Assembly: GCA_025353165.1 (NCBI GenBank)
Contig: JANXRE010000036.1
Location: 1-39,627, forward strand
Source: Acidobacteriota bacterium
GTDB taxonomy: Bacteria > Acidobacteriota > Terriglobia > Bryobacterales > Bryobacteraceae
DNA length: 39,627 bases
Direction of reading: 5' to 3'
The notes beneath the pieces were generated by a model. That model saw only the letters and a list, made by a program, of their open reading frames with translations. It was not told the origin of the DNA and made no database searches. A program made the translations under genes and the position numbers. Below, one piece after another: positions 31,016 through 39,196 of the stretch; the first letter of the stretch is position 1; each line of letters starts with the position of its first letter.

Positions 31016-32640
31016 AAATTGGGTTCGTTCCGTTGTTCCTGGCCGGGTTGGCTGCGTACGCCTCGGAACCCACCGGCCCCATCCGGTTTGAGGACATCAC
31101 GGCCCAGGCCGGCATCGATTTCCGGCACAGCTTCGGTTCGCAGCGGCTCGGGTCGCTCCTGGAAAGCACGGGCGCGGGCTGCGTCTGGTTCGACTACAAC
31201 AACGACGGCCGGCTGGACCTCTACGTCGTCACCGGGAAGCCGCTCGGCGGCGACATGCACCCGTATCCGCTCAAGAAACCGCCAGAGAAAATGCCGCACA
31301 ATCACCTTTACCGGAACAACGGCGACGGCACGTTCACCGACGTCACGGATCAGGCAGGCGTTGCGACGGATTTATATAGCATGAGCGCCATCGCCGCCGA
31401 TTTCGACAACGACGGCAACACCGATCTGCTCGTCACCGGATACGGCCGTGTGATCCTCTACCGCAACAAGGGCAACGGAACGTTCGAGGACGTGACGGAA
31501 AAAGCAGGGCTGGGCAAAGTAACGGGCTGGACCATCGGGTCGGCATGGCTCGACTACGACAAGGATGGCTGTCTCGATGTCTTCATCGGCCGCTACGTCA
31601 AGTTCGACCCGAAGTATCGCGCCTACTACGCCGCGGATAATTACCCCGGGCCGCTCGACTACGCCGCCGACACCAACCTTCTCTTCCACAACAACTGCAA
31701 CGGCACGTTTACGGACGTGAGCGAGAAATCGGGCATCGGCGCATACAAAGGCCGAACGATGGGCGCTACTTCCGGGGATTTCGACGGCGACGGCTGGCCC
31801 GATATCTACGTGGCAAACGATAAGACCGAGAATTTCCTGTTCCGCAACAAGCACGACGGCACCTTCGAGGAAATCGCCACGCAGGCCGGCGCGGCGTTCG
31901 GACAGAACGGCGAATCTACTGGGGCCATGGGACCGGTCTTTGCCGACCTCGACGGCGATGGGCGCGTCGACCTCTGGGTGACCGATTCGAAATATAACCG
32001 CTTGCTTCGGAATACCGGCAAGGGGGTGGAGCTCGAGGACGTTTCCGCGCAAGCCGGAGTCTCGGAAGCCACCGCGCAATACGCCAGTTGGGGCACCGGC
32101 GTTTTCGATTTCGACAACGACGGCCGTCCGGACCTGTTCATCGTCCACGGCGGTCTCATCCAGATGGTCCCGATGGAGCACTCGCTGTTCCGCAACGCGG
32201 GAGCGGGCAAGTTCACCGACGTATCTTCGACGGCGGGCCCGTTCTTCGACGTGAAGACCGTCGGGCGCGGCGCGTGCTTTGCCGACTTCATGAACGACGG
32301 AAAGATGGGAGCGTTCGTAGTGAGTCTCGGGGCGCCGGGGACTCTGCTGCGCAATGTGACGGCCAACGGGAACCACTGGATCGCCGTGAAACTCACCGGG
32401 GGCCGGAAGACGAACCGAGACGGAATCGGCGCCAAGCTCGAACTGACCGCGGGAGCCCAACATCAACTGGCGCAGCGAGTCGCAGGCTGCGGCTATCTTT
32501 CGCAGGATGACGGCCGGGTCCACTTCGGCCTGGGCCCCGCCGCGAAGATCAACGAGCTGAAAATAACGTGGCCGTCGGGCACAGTGCAGATCCTGCGCGA
32601 TATCAAGCCCGACCAGATTTTGAAAGTGGAGGAGAAGTAG
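31012..32640 (+). CDS. Exported FG-GAP/VCBS repeat protein with ASPIC/UnbV domain
   Basis: A 542-residue exported protein. After a signal peptide (MKIGFVPLFLAGLAAYA) come seven FG-GAP-like repeats with calcium-binding cores: DYNNDGRLDLYV, DFDNDGNTDLLV, DYDKDGCLDVFI, DFDGDGWPDIYV, DLDGDGRVDLWV, DFDNDGRPDLFI and a degenerate DFMNDGKMGAFV. The ASPIC/UnbV domain at about 455-540 (GNHWIAVKLTGGRKTNRDGIGAKLEL, GLGPAAKINELKITWPSGTVQ) ends it. The family is very abundant in Acidobacteria and Planctomycetes as surface or periplasmic propellers of unknown ligand. It overlaps the cytochrome gene by 4 nt and abuts the next gene directly. Confidence 0.92.
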   Translation: MKIGFVPLFLAGLAAYASEPTGPIRFEDITAQAGIDFRHSFGSQRLGSLLESTGAGCVWFDYNNDGRLDLYVVTGKPLGGDMHPYPLKKPPEKMPHNHLYRNNGDGTFTDVTDQAGVATDLYSMSAIAADFDNDGNTDLLVTGYGRVILYRNKGNGTFEDVTEKAGLGKVTGWTIGSAWLDYDKDGCLDVFIGRYVKFDPKYRAYYAADNYPGPLDYAADTNLLFHNNCNGTFTDVSEKSGIGAYKGRTMGATSGDFDGDGWPDIYVANDKTENFLFRNKHDGTFEEIATQAGAAFGQNGESTGAMGPVFADLDGDGRVDLWVTDSKYNRLLRNTGKGVELEDVSAQAGVSEATAQYASWGTGVFDFDNDGRPDLFIVHGGLIQMVPMEHSLFRNAGAGKFTDVSSTAGPFFDVKTVGRGACFADFMNDGKMGAFVVSLGAPGTLLRNVTANGNHWIAVKLTGGRKTNRDGIGAKLELTAGAQHQLAQRVAGCGYLSQDDGRVHFGLGPAAKINELKITWPSGTVQILRDIKPDQILKVEEK

Positions 32641-34464
32641 TTGCGGATTCTGCTCGCCTTCGCGCTGGCCTCCGTGATGTTCGCCAGCGAGCCGCGCTAT
32701 CTGAACCCGATCGAACTCGCCGTCTCGCCGGACGGAGCCCGGCTCTACATCGTATGCGAGGGCAGCGACGAACTGGTCGTCGTCGACGCGCAGTCCGGAA
32801 AAGCGATCCGCCGCGTGCGGGTAGGACGCGTACCGAAAGGCCTGGCGATATCGCCCGACGGCGCGAGGGTTTTTGTCGCGAACGCGTGGGGCGACACCGT
32901 CTCCGTCGTCGACGCCGCGTCTCTCCAAGTCGCGAAGACTTATCGAGCGGGATTCGAGCCGACGAGCGTTGCTCTCGCGGGTCCCGCCCTTTACACCGCC
33001 AACCGGATCGGCAACGATATCTCCGTCATCGACGCCGCGACCGGAGAAGAAACCCGCAGGCTGACCGCCGGCCGCGGAGCCAGCTACCTCGCGGTTTCTC
33101 CGTCCGGCAATTCGCTGGTTTCCACGCACATTTATCCGAACATCGGCCCCTACCGCACCGTGCCAGAGTCCGAGTTGACCTTCATCGACACGCACGGCTC
33201 CTATGTGCAGAGCCGCGACCGGATCGAGAATGCCGCCGGAATGTTCCACGCTGCTTTCTCGAAGGACGGCCGCCTGGGGATCGCCGCTCAGATCCGTCCG
33301 AAGAACCTCATCCCGCTCGCGCACGTCGAGCATGGATTCGCGCTCGGCAACTCGATCCTGGTTTTCGGAGAGGATGTGGGAGAGCCGGTCCAACTGCTCA
33401 TCGACGAACTGGACCGGTATTACTCGATGCCCTTCGGCGTTGCCATCACGCCGGACAAGCGAACCGCCTACATCTCGACCACCGGAGCGGATAGCGTCAC
33501 CGTCATCGACGTCCCGAAGTTGCTCGCTTTCGTCCGGAACCTCAGCCCCCGGGAACGCAAGCGGGCCGGCAACGATCTGGCCGCCGCATCGCACTTCGTA
33601 ACGCGGCGCATCGATGTGGGGCGCAGCCCGAAAGGCATGGCGCTCTCTCCCGATGGAGCGCGCCTCTACGTCGCCAACCGGCTGGACGACTCCATTTCAG
33701 TCATCGATACGAGGCTCAACCAGGTGGAGCGAGCGATTCCGCTGGGCGGCCCCGAACCGGTTACGCCGCTGCGCCGCGGCGAACGGCTTTTTTACAACGC
33801 GAAGTTCTCTTTCCAGAAACAATTCGGCTGTGCCGGATGCCACATCGAAGGCACGCTCGACGGCCTCGCGTGGGATCTCGAGCCGGACGGTTTCGGAATC
33901 GACATCGTGGACAACAAGCCGCTTGAAGCTGTGGACGGCACGGAACCGTTCAAGTGGAACGGCGGCAACCCGGACCTCGAGACCGAGTGCGGCATCCGCA
34001 CCGAGAAGTTCTTTTACCGCTCGCAAAGCTACTCTAAGACCGAACTCGACGACCTGGTCAAATTCATCAAGGCGATGCCGGCCCGGCCGAACCGTTTCCG
34101 CGCCGCGAACGGCGAACTGACGGCGGCGCAGGAGCGAGGACTGGCGGTCTTCGAACGCACCAGGCGAAAGAACGGCGCGCCGATTCCCGACGAGTTGCAG
34201 TGCGGCACCTGCCACAGCGGGCCGAAGTATACGAACCAACAGTTGACCCACGTCGGCACGCGAAAACCGACCGACCGCTCGTCGTCGATCGACACGCCTC
34301 ATCTGGTGGGCATCGCGCTGAGCGCGCCCTATCTGCACGACGGCTCGGCCCGCACCCTGGAAGAAATCTGGACCGTTTTCAACCCCAAGGACCAGCACGG
34401 GGTCACGAACGATCTCAGCAAGGACGAATTGAACGACCTGATCGAGTATCTGAAAACACTATGA
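32641..34464 (+). CDS. YVTN-propeller di-heme cytochrome c (MauG/CCP-like C-terminus)
   Basis: A 607-residue exported protein. A signal peptide (MRILLAFALASVMFAS) precedes a YVTN-type seven-bladed propeller (AVSPDGARLYIVCEGSDELVVVD, AISPDGARVFVANAWGDTVSVVD, ALSPDGARLYVANRLDDSISVID). The C-terminal third carries two heme c motifs, CAGCH at 397-401 and CGTCH at 521-525, in the arrangement of di-heme peroxidase/MauG-like proteins (GERLFYNAKFSFQKQFGCAGCH, LAVFERTRRKNG..LQCGTCHSG). TPHLVGIALSAPYLHDGSARTLEEIW is typical of this class. The TTG start follows the UnbV stop with no gap. It probably transfers electrons or oxidises a periplasmic substrate. Confidence 0.88.
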   Translation: MRILLAFALASVMFASEPRYLNPIELAVSPDGARLYIVCEGSDELVVVDAQSGKAIRRVRVGRVPKGLAISPDGARVFVANAWGDTVSVVDAASLQVAKTYRAGFEPTSVALAGPALYTANRIGNDISVIDAATGEETRRLTAGRGASYLAVSPSGNSLVSTHIYPNIGPYRTVPESELTFIDTHGSYVQSRDRIENAAGMFHAAFSKDGRLGIAAQIRPKNLIPLAHVEHGFALGNSILVFGEDVGEPVQLLIDELDRYYSMPFGVAITPDKRTAYISTTGADSVTVIDVPKLLAFVRNLSPRERKRAGNDLAAASHFVTRRIDVGRSPKGMALSPDGARLYVANRLDDSISVIDTRLNQVERAIPLGGPEPVTPLRRGERLFYNAKFSFQKQFGCAGCHIEGTLDGLAWDLEPDGFGIDIVDNKPLEAVDGTEPFKWNGGNPDLETECGIRTEKFFYRSQSYSKTELDDLVKFIKAMPARPNRFRAANGELTAAQERGLAVFERTRRKNGAPIPDELQCGTCHSGPKYTNQQLTHVGTRKPTDRSSSIDTPHLVGIALSAPYLHDGSARTLEEIWTVFNPKDQHGVTNDLSKDELNDLIEYLKTL

Positions 34465-35528
34465 GATACGCACTGCTCATTTCGCTACTGGCGGTCCCCG
34501 CGCTGGCGAAGGATCCCGCCCCGCCGGAAATGCCCCGCTTCCAGTGGGAGAATTTCACCACGGCGAACGGCCTGCCCGACAACAAGGTCTTCAACGTGAA
34601 GGTGGATGGCAACCGGGTCTGGGCCGCGACCGAGAATGGCCTCGGGCTATACGAAAACGGAAAGTGGAAGGTGTTCCGCCCGGCTGACGGACTGGTGCAT
34701 CGCGTCGCGACGTACGTGGACGTCGACAAGCGCACTCACGACGTGTGGATCGCCACAATGGGAGGCCTCAGCCGGTACTCCGGCGGCCGCTTCGACAACT
34801 TCACGCAGCTCAACAGCGGGCTCCCAAACGACGTCGTGTATGGAGTCGCCGTGAAGGACGACTACGTCTGGACGGCCACGGCCGCCGGCGCGGGACGCCT
34901 GAACCTCAAGACGGGCCAGTGGTCGCTGTATCACGAGCGCAACACCCCGATGTACGAAATCTGGACGTACGCGGTCAGCCCCGGTTCGGACAAGGTCTAC
35001 TATGCCGTGTGGGGCGCGGGCGTGCTCGAGTACGACGTCAAGACCGAGCGCTGGAAGGACTACAACGACCCCGACGGCGAAACCGAAATGGTTCTCTTCA
35101 AGGATCAGGGCCTGGTGCATGAGATCACGACCTCGGTCAGCTACGTCGAGAAGGAAAAAGTGATCTGGGTCGCGACGTACTTCGGCGCCAGCCGGTATGA
35201 CATGCGCAACTGGAAAAACTTCCTCCAGAAGGACAGCGGGCTCCCGAGCGATTTTCTGAACCAGGTGAAGGCGGTGGATGGAACGCGCTGCTGGTTCTCC
35301 ACCGACAAGGGGCTCGCGTACTACGACGGCGAGAACTGGGCCGTGTACCGGCCGGCGCTCGACAGCGGCAAGCCGGAAATGCTGGTCCGCGACGCAACCG
35401 GGAAAGTGACACAGGCGGCCGTCGATACGGCGCCCGCGCACAACTACATTTTTGGGTTGGATTTTCAGGGCGACGATGTCTGGGTCGCCACCGCACGTGG
35501 CGTGAGTCACGGAATACGAGTGAAGTAA
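34461..35528 (+). CDS. Exported Reg_prop-type beta-propeller, no kinase domain
   Basis: A 355-residue exported protein (signal peptide MRYALLISLLAVPALA). It consists of two-component-regulator-propeller repeats of the Reg_prop type: NGLPDNKVFNVKVDGNRVWAATENGLGLYENGKW, DGLVHRVATYVDVDKRTHDVWIATMGGLSRYSGGRF, NSGLPNDVVYGVAVKDDYVWTATAAGAGRLNLKTG and others up to NYIFGLDFQGDDVWVATARGVSH. Such propellers usually form the sensor half of hybrid histidine kinases, but here no transmembrane or kinase part follows. It may therefore be a free periplasmic sensor or binding protein. The ATG overlaps the preceding stop (ATGA) and its own stop overlaps the RidA start by 1 nt. Confidence 0.86.
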   Translation: MRYALLISLLAVPALAKDPAPPEMPRFQWENFTTANGLPDNKVFNVKVDGNRVWAATENGLGLYENGKWKVFRPADGLVHRVATYVDVDKRTHDVWIATMGGLSRYSGGRFDNFTQLNSGLPNDVVYGVAVKDDYVWTATAAGAGRLNLKTGQWSLYHERNTPMYEIWTYAVSPGSDKVYYAVWGAGVLEYDVKTERWKDYNDPDGETEMVLFKDQGLVHEITTSVSYVEKEKVIWVATYFGASRYDMRNWKNFLQKDSGLPSDFLNQVKAVDGTRCWFSTDKGLAYYDGENWAVYRPALDSGKPEMLVRDATGKVTQAAVDTAPAHNYIFGLDFQGDDVWVATARGVSHGIRVK

Positions 35529-36019
35529 TGGAGAAAAAAATGATCTTCGAAGAATTATTGAAAGACATTGCGAAAATGCCGGTCATCAAGACGGCGATCA
35601 GCGATCCCCGCGTTCTGAATGAAGCGCCGGTCTACGGGAGCGCGTTTTCGCGCGGCTTGCGGATCGACCTGAACGGTCTGACCATTCTCCTCATATCGGG
35701 AACGGCCAGCATCGACGGGAAAGGCAACACCGTCCACGTGGGCGATCTACGCGCGCAATGCCGACGGACTTTCGAGAACATCAAAGGCCTCCTCGAGAGC
35801 GAAGGCGCCACGTGGCATGACATCGTTCGGACCAGTTGCTACCTGCGCGATATCGAGCGCGATTATGCGGCCTTCAACGACGAGCGGACCGACTTCTACC
35901 GCGAAGAGGAACTGGATCCTCTCCCGGCTTCGACGGGTATCCAGGCGATTCTCTGCCGCCCGGATCTTCTGATCGAAATCGAAGCCATCGCGATGTTCCA
36001 GTCGCCGAAAACGGAGTAA
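35528..36019 (+). CDS. RidA-family (YjgF/UK114) protein
   Basis: A 163-residue member of the RidA superfamily, which hydrolyses reactive enamine/imine intermediates. Family features are LLISGTASID, GDLRAQCRRTFENIKGLLESEGATWHDIVRTSCYLRD, where the RT-CYLRD part contains the conserved substrate-contacting Arg, and ADFNDERTDFYREEELDPLPASTG, then LIEIEAIAMF. It is about 30 residues longer than canonical RidA at the N-terminus and probably belongs to a Rid2-7 subgroup. No signal peptide is seen, so unlike its neighbours it acts in the cytoplasm. It starts in a TAATG overlap with the propeller gene and precedes the binding-protein gene by 4 nt. Confidence 0.87.
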   Translation: MEKKMIFEELLKDIAKMPVIKTAISDPRVLNEAPVYGSAFSRGLRIDLNGLTILLISGTASIDGKGNTVHVGDLRAQCRRTFENIKGLLESEGATWHDIVRTSCYLRDIERDYAAFNDERTDFYREEELDPLPASTGIQAILCRPDLLIEIEAIAMFQSPKTE

Positions 36020-36023
36020 AGCA

Positions 36024-37934
36024 GTGTCTTGGAATGATTTGTCCAATTTGACGCGATTGGCGTGGCGCGCGCACTCGTGCGTGCCGCGTCGCCACTCATG
36101 GCGACGCCTGGCTTCCGAGCGAAGAAGTGTCGAGAAGAGTCTCGACACGGCACGCAGGATTGCGTGCGCCACGGTCTGTCTCACCGCAGTTTTGACCGTG
36201 GCGGGTGCGACGTACGCGCAGCAGCCCTCCGGGTGCGCGTGCGGGGTAAACCCGCCGGGCCGCCCGGTACAACGCGTTATGGAGCCGTATGCCCAGTCTC
36301 CGGAAGACCTGCGCCCGTACTCGAAGTTCACCAAGCCCTATTACGAAAACTACACCAAGACCATTGAGTACAACGGCGCGGCGCGAGACGTTCCCGACCC
36401 GGATTTGAAAACCCTCGACGCGATCCGGGTCGGTTTTCTTGGGCCGCTGGAAAACCACCCCGACGCAAAGCTCGGCCGCATGATGCTCCACGGCGCGGAA
36501 CTGGCCATTGAAGAGGCCAACGCGCGCGGCGGGTACTGCGGGAAGCCGTTTAAGATGCTGCTCCACAACGACTCAGCTCTGTGGGGCGCATCCTCGAACG
36601 AGATCGTCAAGATGACTTACGACGAGCAGGTGTGGGGCATGCTGGGCTCCATCAGCGCCGACACCACCCACATCGCGCTTCGCGTCTCGCTCAAGTCCGA
36701 ACTGCCCATCGTCAACAGCGCCTCGACCGATCCGACTATCCCCGAGACGATCATCCCCTGGTACTTCACCACCATTCAGGACGATCGCCTGCAGGCTTAC
36801 ACGCTCGCCCGGCGAATCTACACCGACCTTGGCCTCAAGCGCGCCGCCATTCTCCGCATCAACGACCGCTATGGCCGCTTTGGCGTCCTCAAATTCCGGG
36901 ATGCGTCGCGGCGCCTCAGCCACCCGGTTGTGATCGAGCAAAAGTTCATGCCCGGCGACGCAGACTTCGCACACCAGTTGCAGGTCATCGACGACTCGCG
37001 CGCCGATTCCATCGTCATCTGGGCGGACGCGAAATACGCCGGCGGCATCCTGAAGCAGATGCGCCAGCTCGGCATGAAACAGCGGGTATTCGGCAGCTTC
37101 CGCACCTACGGCGACGAGCTGTTTGAAATTGCGGGCGACTCGGCCGAAGGTCTCGAGTTCGTCTTCCCGTACGATCCGAACCAGGACCGTCCCGCGTGGG
37201 TCTCGTTCCAACAGCGGTTCGCCAAACGGTTCGAAGGCAAGCGGCCTGACGCGTTCGCCTCGCTCGGCTTTGACGCGATGAACGTGCTGCTCAATTCCAT
37301 CTGCCGCGCCGGCCTCAATCGCGGCCGCATCCGCGACGCCTTCACCTCCATCGAGCAATATCACGGCGTGACGTCCGACATGGTGATGGACGTGAACTGC
37401 AAGAACATCAGCCCGCTGTATCTCGGCACTGTTAAGGCCGGCCGCAAGGTAGAGTTCCGGCGTTATCCGATGCAATTGCCGTACGCGCAGGTGAGCGGAG
37501 TGAGGCCGGCGTTCACCGGTCCACCGCCCGCTGACGCTCCCGCCGGGGCGCTGAACATCGTTCTGTTCGGCAGAGACGCGGACAAGTTCGCCGCGACGCC
37601 CGGCTCGCGATACCGGGTGGTTCCCGTCGTCACCGGGCAGCAATGGGGAAAGAGTGTCAACGAACTCGTCAGCGCCATGACGGACCAGCGGACCATCGCG
37701 GTCATTGCCACGGACCGGGACGCGAGCCATCTGGCCGAGCAACTCGGCAACCGGCTGTTCATTCCGGTGGTCGCACTCAGCTCGGACCGGGCGCTGACAT
37801 CCATGGGCGTCCCGTGGATTTTCCGACTGCCCGCGGAAACCAAAGTCGACGACGCAGTTCGGAAACTCGTGGCCGCCGCCGACGAAGCGGGACCGAACCG
37901 GGGGCGTCTCCGCGACGTGTTAGCGCGGCAGTAA
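36024..37934 (+). CDS. ABC-type substrate-binding protein (branched-chain amino acid type), repeat-encoded N-terminus
   Basis: A 636-residue periplasmic binding protein of the Peripla_BP_6 type. The main domain (about 135-480) shows IRVGFLGPLENHPDAKLGRMMLHGAELAIEEANARGG, GMLGSISADTTHIALRVSLKSELPIVNSASTDPTIPE, RAAILRINDRYGRFGV and SIVIWADAKYAGGILKQMRQLG. A C-terminal extension (509-636) looks like part of a second binding fold (IAVIATDRDASHLAEQLG, PVVALSSDRALTSMGVPWIFRLPAE). The GTG at 36024 follows GGAG at 7 nt. Residues 13-50 are translated from a repeat element, giving about 46 residues before the signal-peptide core ATVCLTAVLTVAGATYA. No permease or ATPase gene is adjacent. The ligand is unknown. 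Confidence 0.85.
   Translation: MSWNDLSNLTRLAWRAHSCVPRRHSWRRLASERRSVEKSLDTARRIACATVCLTAVLTVAGATYAQQPSGCACGVNPPGRPVQRVMEPYAQSPEDLRPYSKFTKPYYENYTKTIEYNGAARDVPDPDLKTLDAIRVGFLGPLENHPDAKLGRMMLHGAELAIEEANARGGYCGKPFKMLLHNDSALWGASSNEIVKMTYDEQVWGMLGSISADTTHIALRVSLKSELPIVNSASTDPTIPETIIPWYFTTIQDDRLQAYTLARRIYTDLGLKRAAILRINDRYGRFGVLKFRDASRRLSHPVVIEQKFMPGDADFAHQLQVIDDSRADSIVIWADAKYAGGILKQMRQLGMKQRVFGSFRTYGDELFEIAGDSAEGLEFVFPYDPNQDRPAWVSFQQRFAKRFEGKRPDAFASLGFDAMNVLLNSICRAGLNRGRIRDAFTSIEQYHGVTSDMVMDVNCKNISPLYLGTVKAGRKVEFRRYPMQLPYAQVSGVRPAFTGPPPADAPAGALNIVLFGRDADKFAATPGSRYRVVPVVTGQQWGKSVNELVSAMTDQRTIAVIATDRDASHLAEQLGNRLFIPVVALSSDRALTSMGVPWIFRLPAETKVDDAVRKLVAAADEAGPNRGRLRDVLARQ
36061..36173 (+). repeat. Interspersed multi-hairpin repeat, copy A (inside the binding-protein gene)
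   Basis: A 113-bp element with near-perfect ~25-bp terminal inverted repeats: the left end CGTGGCGCGCGCACTCGTGC matches the reverse complement of the right end. It has two internal hairpins, GTCGCC..GGCGAC around 36089-36107 and GTGTCGAGA..TCTCGACAC at 36127-36148. The first 48 bp match the inverse of copy B with only a few differences. It lies inside the translated 5' part of the binding-protein gene. It has the features of a small, palindromic REP- or MITE-like mobile repeat; no transposase is nearby. Confidence 0.8.
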
Positions 37935-38046
37935 CGTGGCGCGCGTACTCGTACGTGCCACGTCGAGACTCGTCTCTGCGCTTGTCGTGAAGAAAATGGG
38001 CGTCGCCAAGAGTGGCGACGCGGCACGCAAGAGTGCGTGCGCCACG
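37935..38046 (-). repeat. Interspersed multi-hairpin repeat, copy B (inverted relative to copy A)
   Basis: A 112-bp element starting directly after the binding-protein stop. Reverse-complemented, it follows copy A closely: same termini (CGTGGCGCACGCACT...), the same GCGTCGCCA..TGGCGACGC hairpin (38000-38021) and an imperfect GAGAC..GTCTC counterpart of the second hairpin. It fills the space between the binding-protein gene and the convergent rlmB stop at 38053 and could act as a bidirectional terminator. The two copies flank the gene as inverted repeats about 1.8 kb apart. Confidence 0.8.
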
Positions 38047-38052
38047 GATTGG

Positions 38053-38766
38053 TTAGCCCTTACGGCGGCGCCTCCACTCGAACAGCACGACGCCGGCCGC
38101 GACCGAAACATTCAGTGACGCGATCTGTCCCGCCATGGGGATGCGCAGCAGGAAGTCGCAGCGTTTGCGCGTGTGCTCGTGCAAGCCGTGTCCTTCGGCC
38201 CCGAGGAGTAGGGCGGTGGGTTCGGCGAAATCCGCCGCATCGTAGTCCTGCTCGGCGCGCTCGTCCAGGCCGTACACCCAGTACCCGCGCTCCTTCAATC
38301 TGTCGATCGCCTGGTTGAGGTTCCCCGCACGGACCACGGGTGTGTACTCGAGCGCCCCGGCGGCGGCCTTCGCGACGATCTCGGTGAGCCCGACGGATCG
38401 CCGGTCGGGGATGACGACCGCGCCCGCGCCGGCCGCGTTTGCCGTTCGGATGATCGCGCCGAGGTTGTGGGGATCCTCGATTCCATCGAGCACCACCACG
38501 AGCCCCGCGCCGGCCGGCAGATCGTCGAGATCCAGATAACGGTGCGCGGCGGCGTACGCGACGATGCCCTGGTGAGTGGCTCCCGGCGCGGCGCGCTCCA
38601 CCTGTTCGCGCGGCTCGAAACGGACCGGAACTCCCCGTTCGCGGCAGAGCTCGACCACTTCCTGGATGCGCGGACCGGCCGCTCCCTTGGCGATCAAAAC
38701 GCGTTCAATCGGCCGTCCGGCCAGGAGCGCTTCACGAATGGGATGAATTCCGGCGAGAACTGACAT
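38053..38766 (-). CDS. rlmB: 23S rRNA (guanosine-2'-O-)-methyltransferase RlmB (SpoU family)
   Basis: A 237-residue SPOUT methyltransferase; RlmB 2'-O-methylates G2251 in the 23S peptidyl-transferase loop. The N-terminal substrate-binding domain begins [24 protein letters not shown]. The knotted catalytic domain has motif 1 [21 protein letters not shown], motif 2 [11 protein letters not shown] and motif 3 [23 protein letters not shown], all diagnostic. ATG 38766 is chosen because it starts the conserved region; the longer upstream frame overlaps the divergent MerR gene. The two start codons are 19 nt apart. A TACCAT hexamer lies 8 nt upstream, compatible with a leaderless transcript. Confidence 0.93.
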   Translation of the reverse strand: MSVLAGIHPIREALLAGRPIERVLIAKGAAGPRIQEVVELCRERGVPVRFEPREQVERAAPGATHQGIVAYAAAHRYLDLDDLPAGAGLVVVLDGIEDPHNLGAIIRTANAAGAGAVVIPDRRSVGLTEIVAKAAAGALEYTPVVRAGNLNQAIDRLKERGYWVYGLDERAEQDYDAADFAEPTALLLGAEGHGLHEHTRKRCDFLLRIPMAGQIASLNVSVAAGVVLFEWRRRRKG

Positions 38767-38785
38767 TAGAATTAATGGTATCGCC

Positions 38786-39172
38786 ATGGTCGAGACGGCC
38801 ATCGACAATTCGCCGCAGCCAATACCCGACAAGCTATACTTTCGCATCGGCGAAGTAAGCCGGCTCACGGGCGTGAAGCAGTACGTCCTGCGCTACTGGG
38901 AATCGGAGTTCGCGGGCCTGGGCCCGAAGAAGAGCGGGACCGGCCATCGCCTCTACCGCCGCAAGGACGTGGAGTTGCTGCTCGAGATCAAGCACCTGCT
39001 CTACGAAAAGCGCTTCACGATTGAGGGGGCCCGCAAGTGGCTGGAGGATCGGCGGAAGGCCCCCATCGCCGCCAAGCCGGCCCCGAAGCCGGAGAACCAG
39101 GCGGAGCTATTTGATTCTCCGGTGGACGGGATCCGGCACGAGTTGCGGGAAATCCTCAAGCTGCTCAAGTAG
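38786..39172 (+). CDS. MerR-family transcriptional regulator, short form
   Basis: A 128-residue DNA-binding protein with an N-terminal MerR winged helix-turn-helix: [72 protein letters not shown]. After residue 90 there is only a short linker and a leucine-rich tail ([13 protein letters not shown]), likely for dimerisation. No effector-binding domain or metal-binding cysteines are present. Short MerR proteins of this kind are found widely as housekeeping regulators; their signal is not known. It diverges from rlmB with 19 nt between starts. Confidence 0.88.
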   Translation: MVETAIDNSPQPIPDKLYFRIGEVSRLTGVKQYVLRYWESEFAGLGPKKSGTGHRLYRRKDVELLLEIKHLLYEKRFTIEGARKWLEDRRKAPIAAKPAPKPENQAELFDSPVDGIRHELREILKLLK

Positions 39173-39196
39173 GTTTATCTATCCCCTGGAGGCGCT

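Noticed and set aside
31372-33594. 740-codon minus-strand open frame
   Set aside because: Antisense to the UnbV and YVTN-cytochrome genes, whose repeats and heme motifs are unambiguous.
36573-37742. 389-codon minus-strand open frame
   Set aside because: Antisense to the binding-protein gene; the plus-strand family match is clear.
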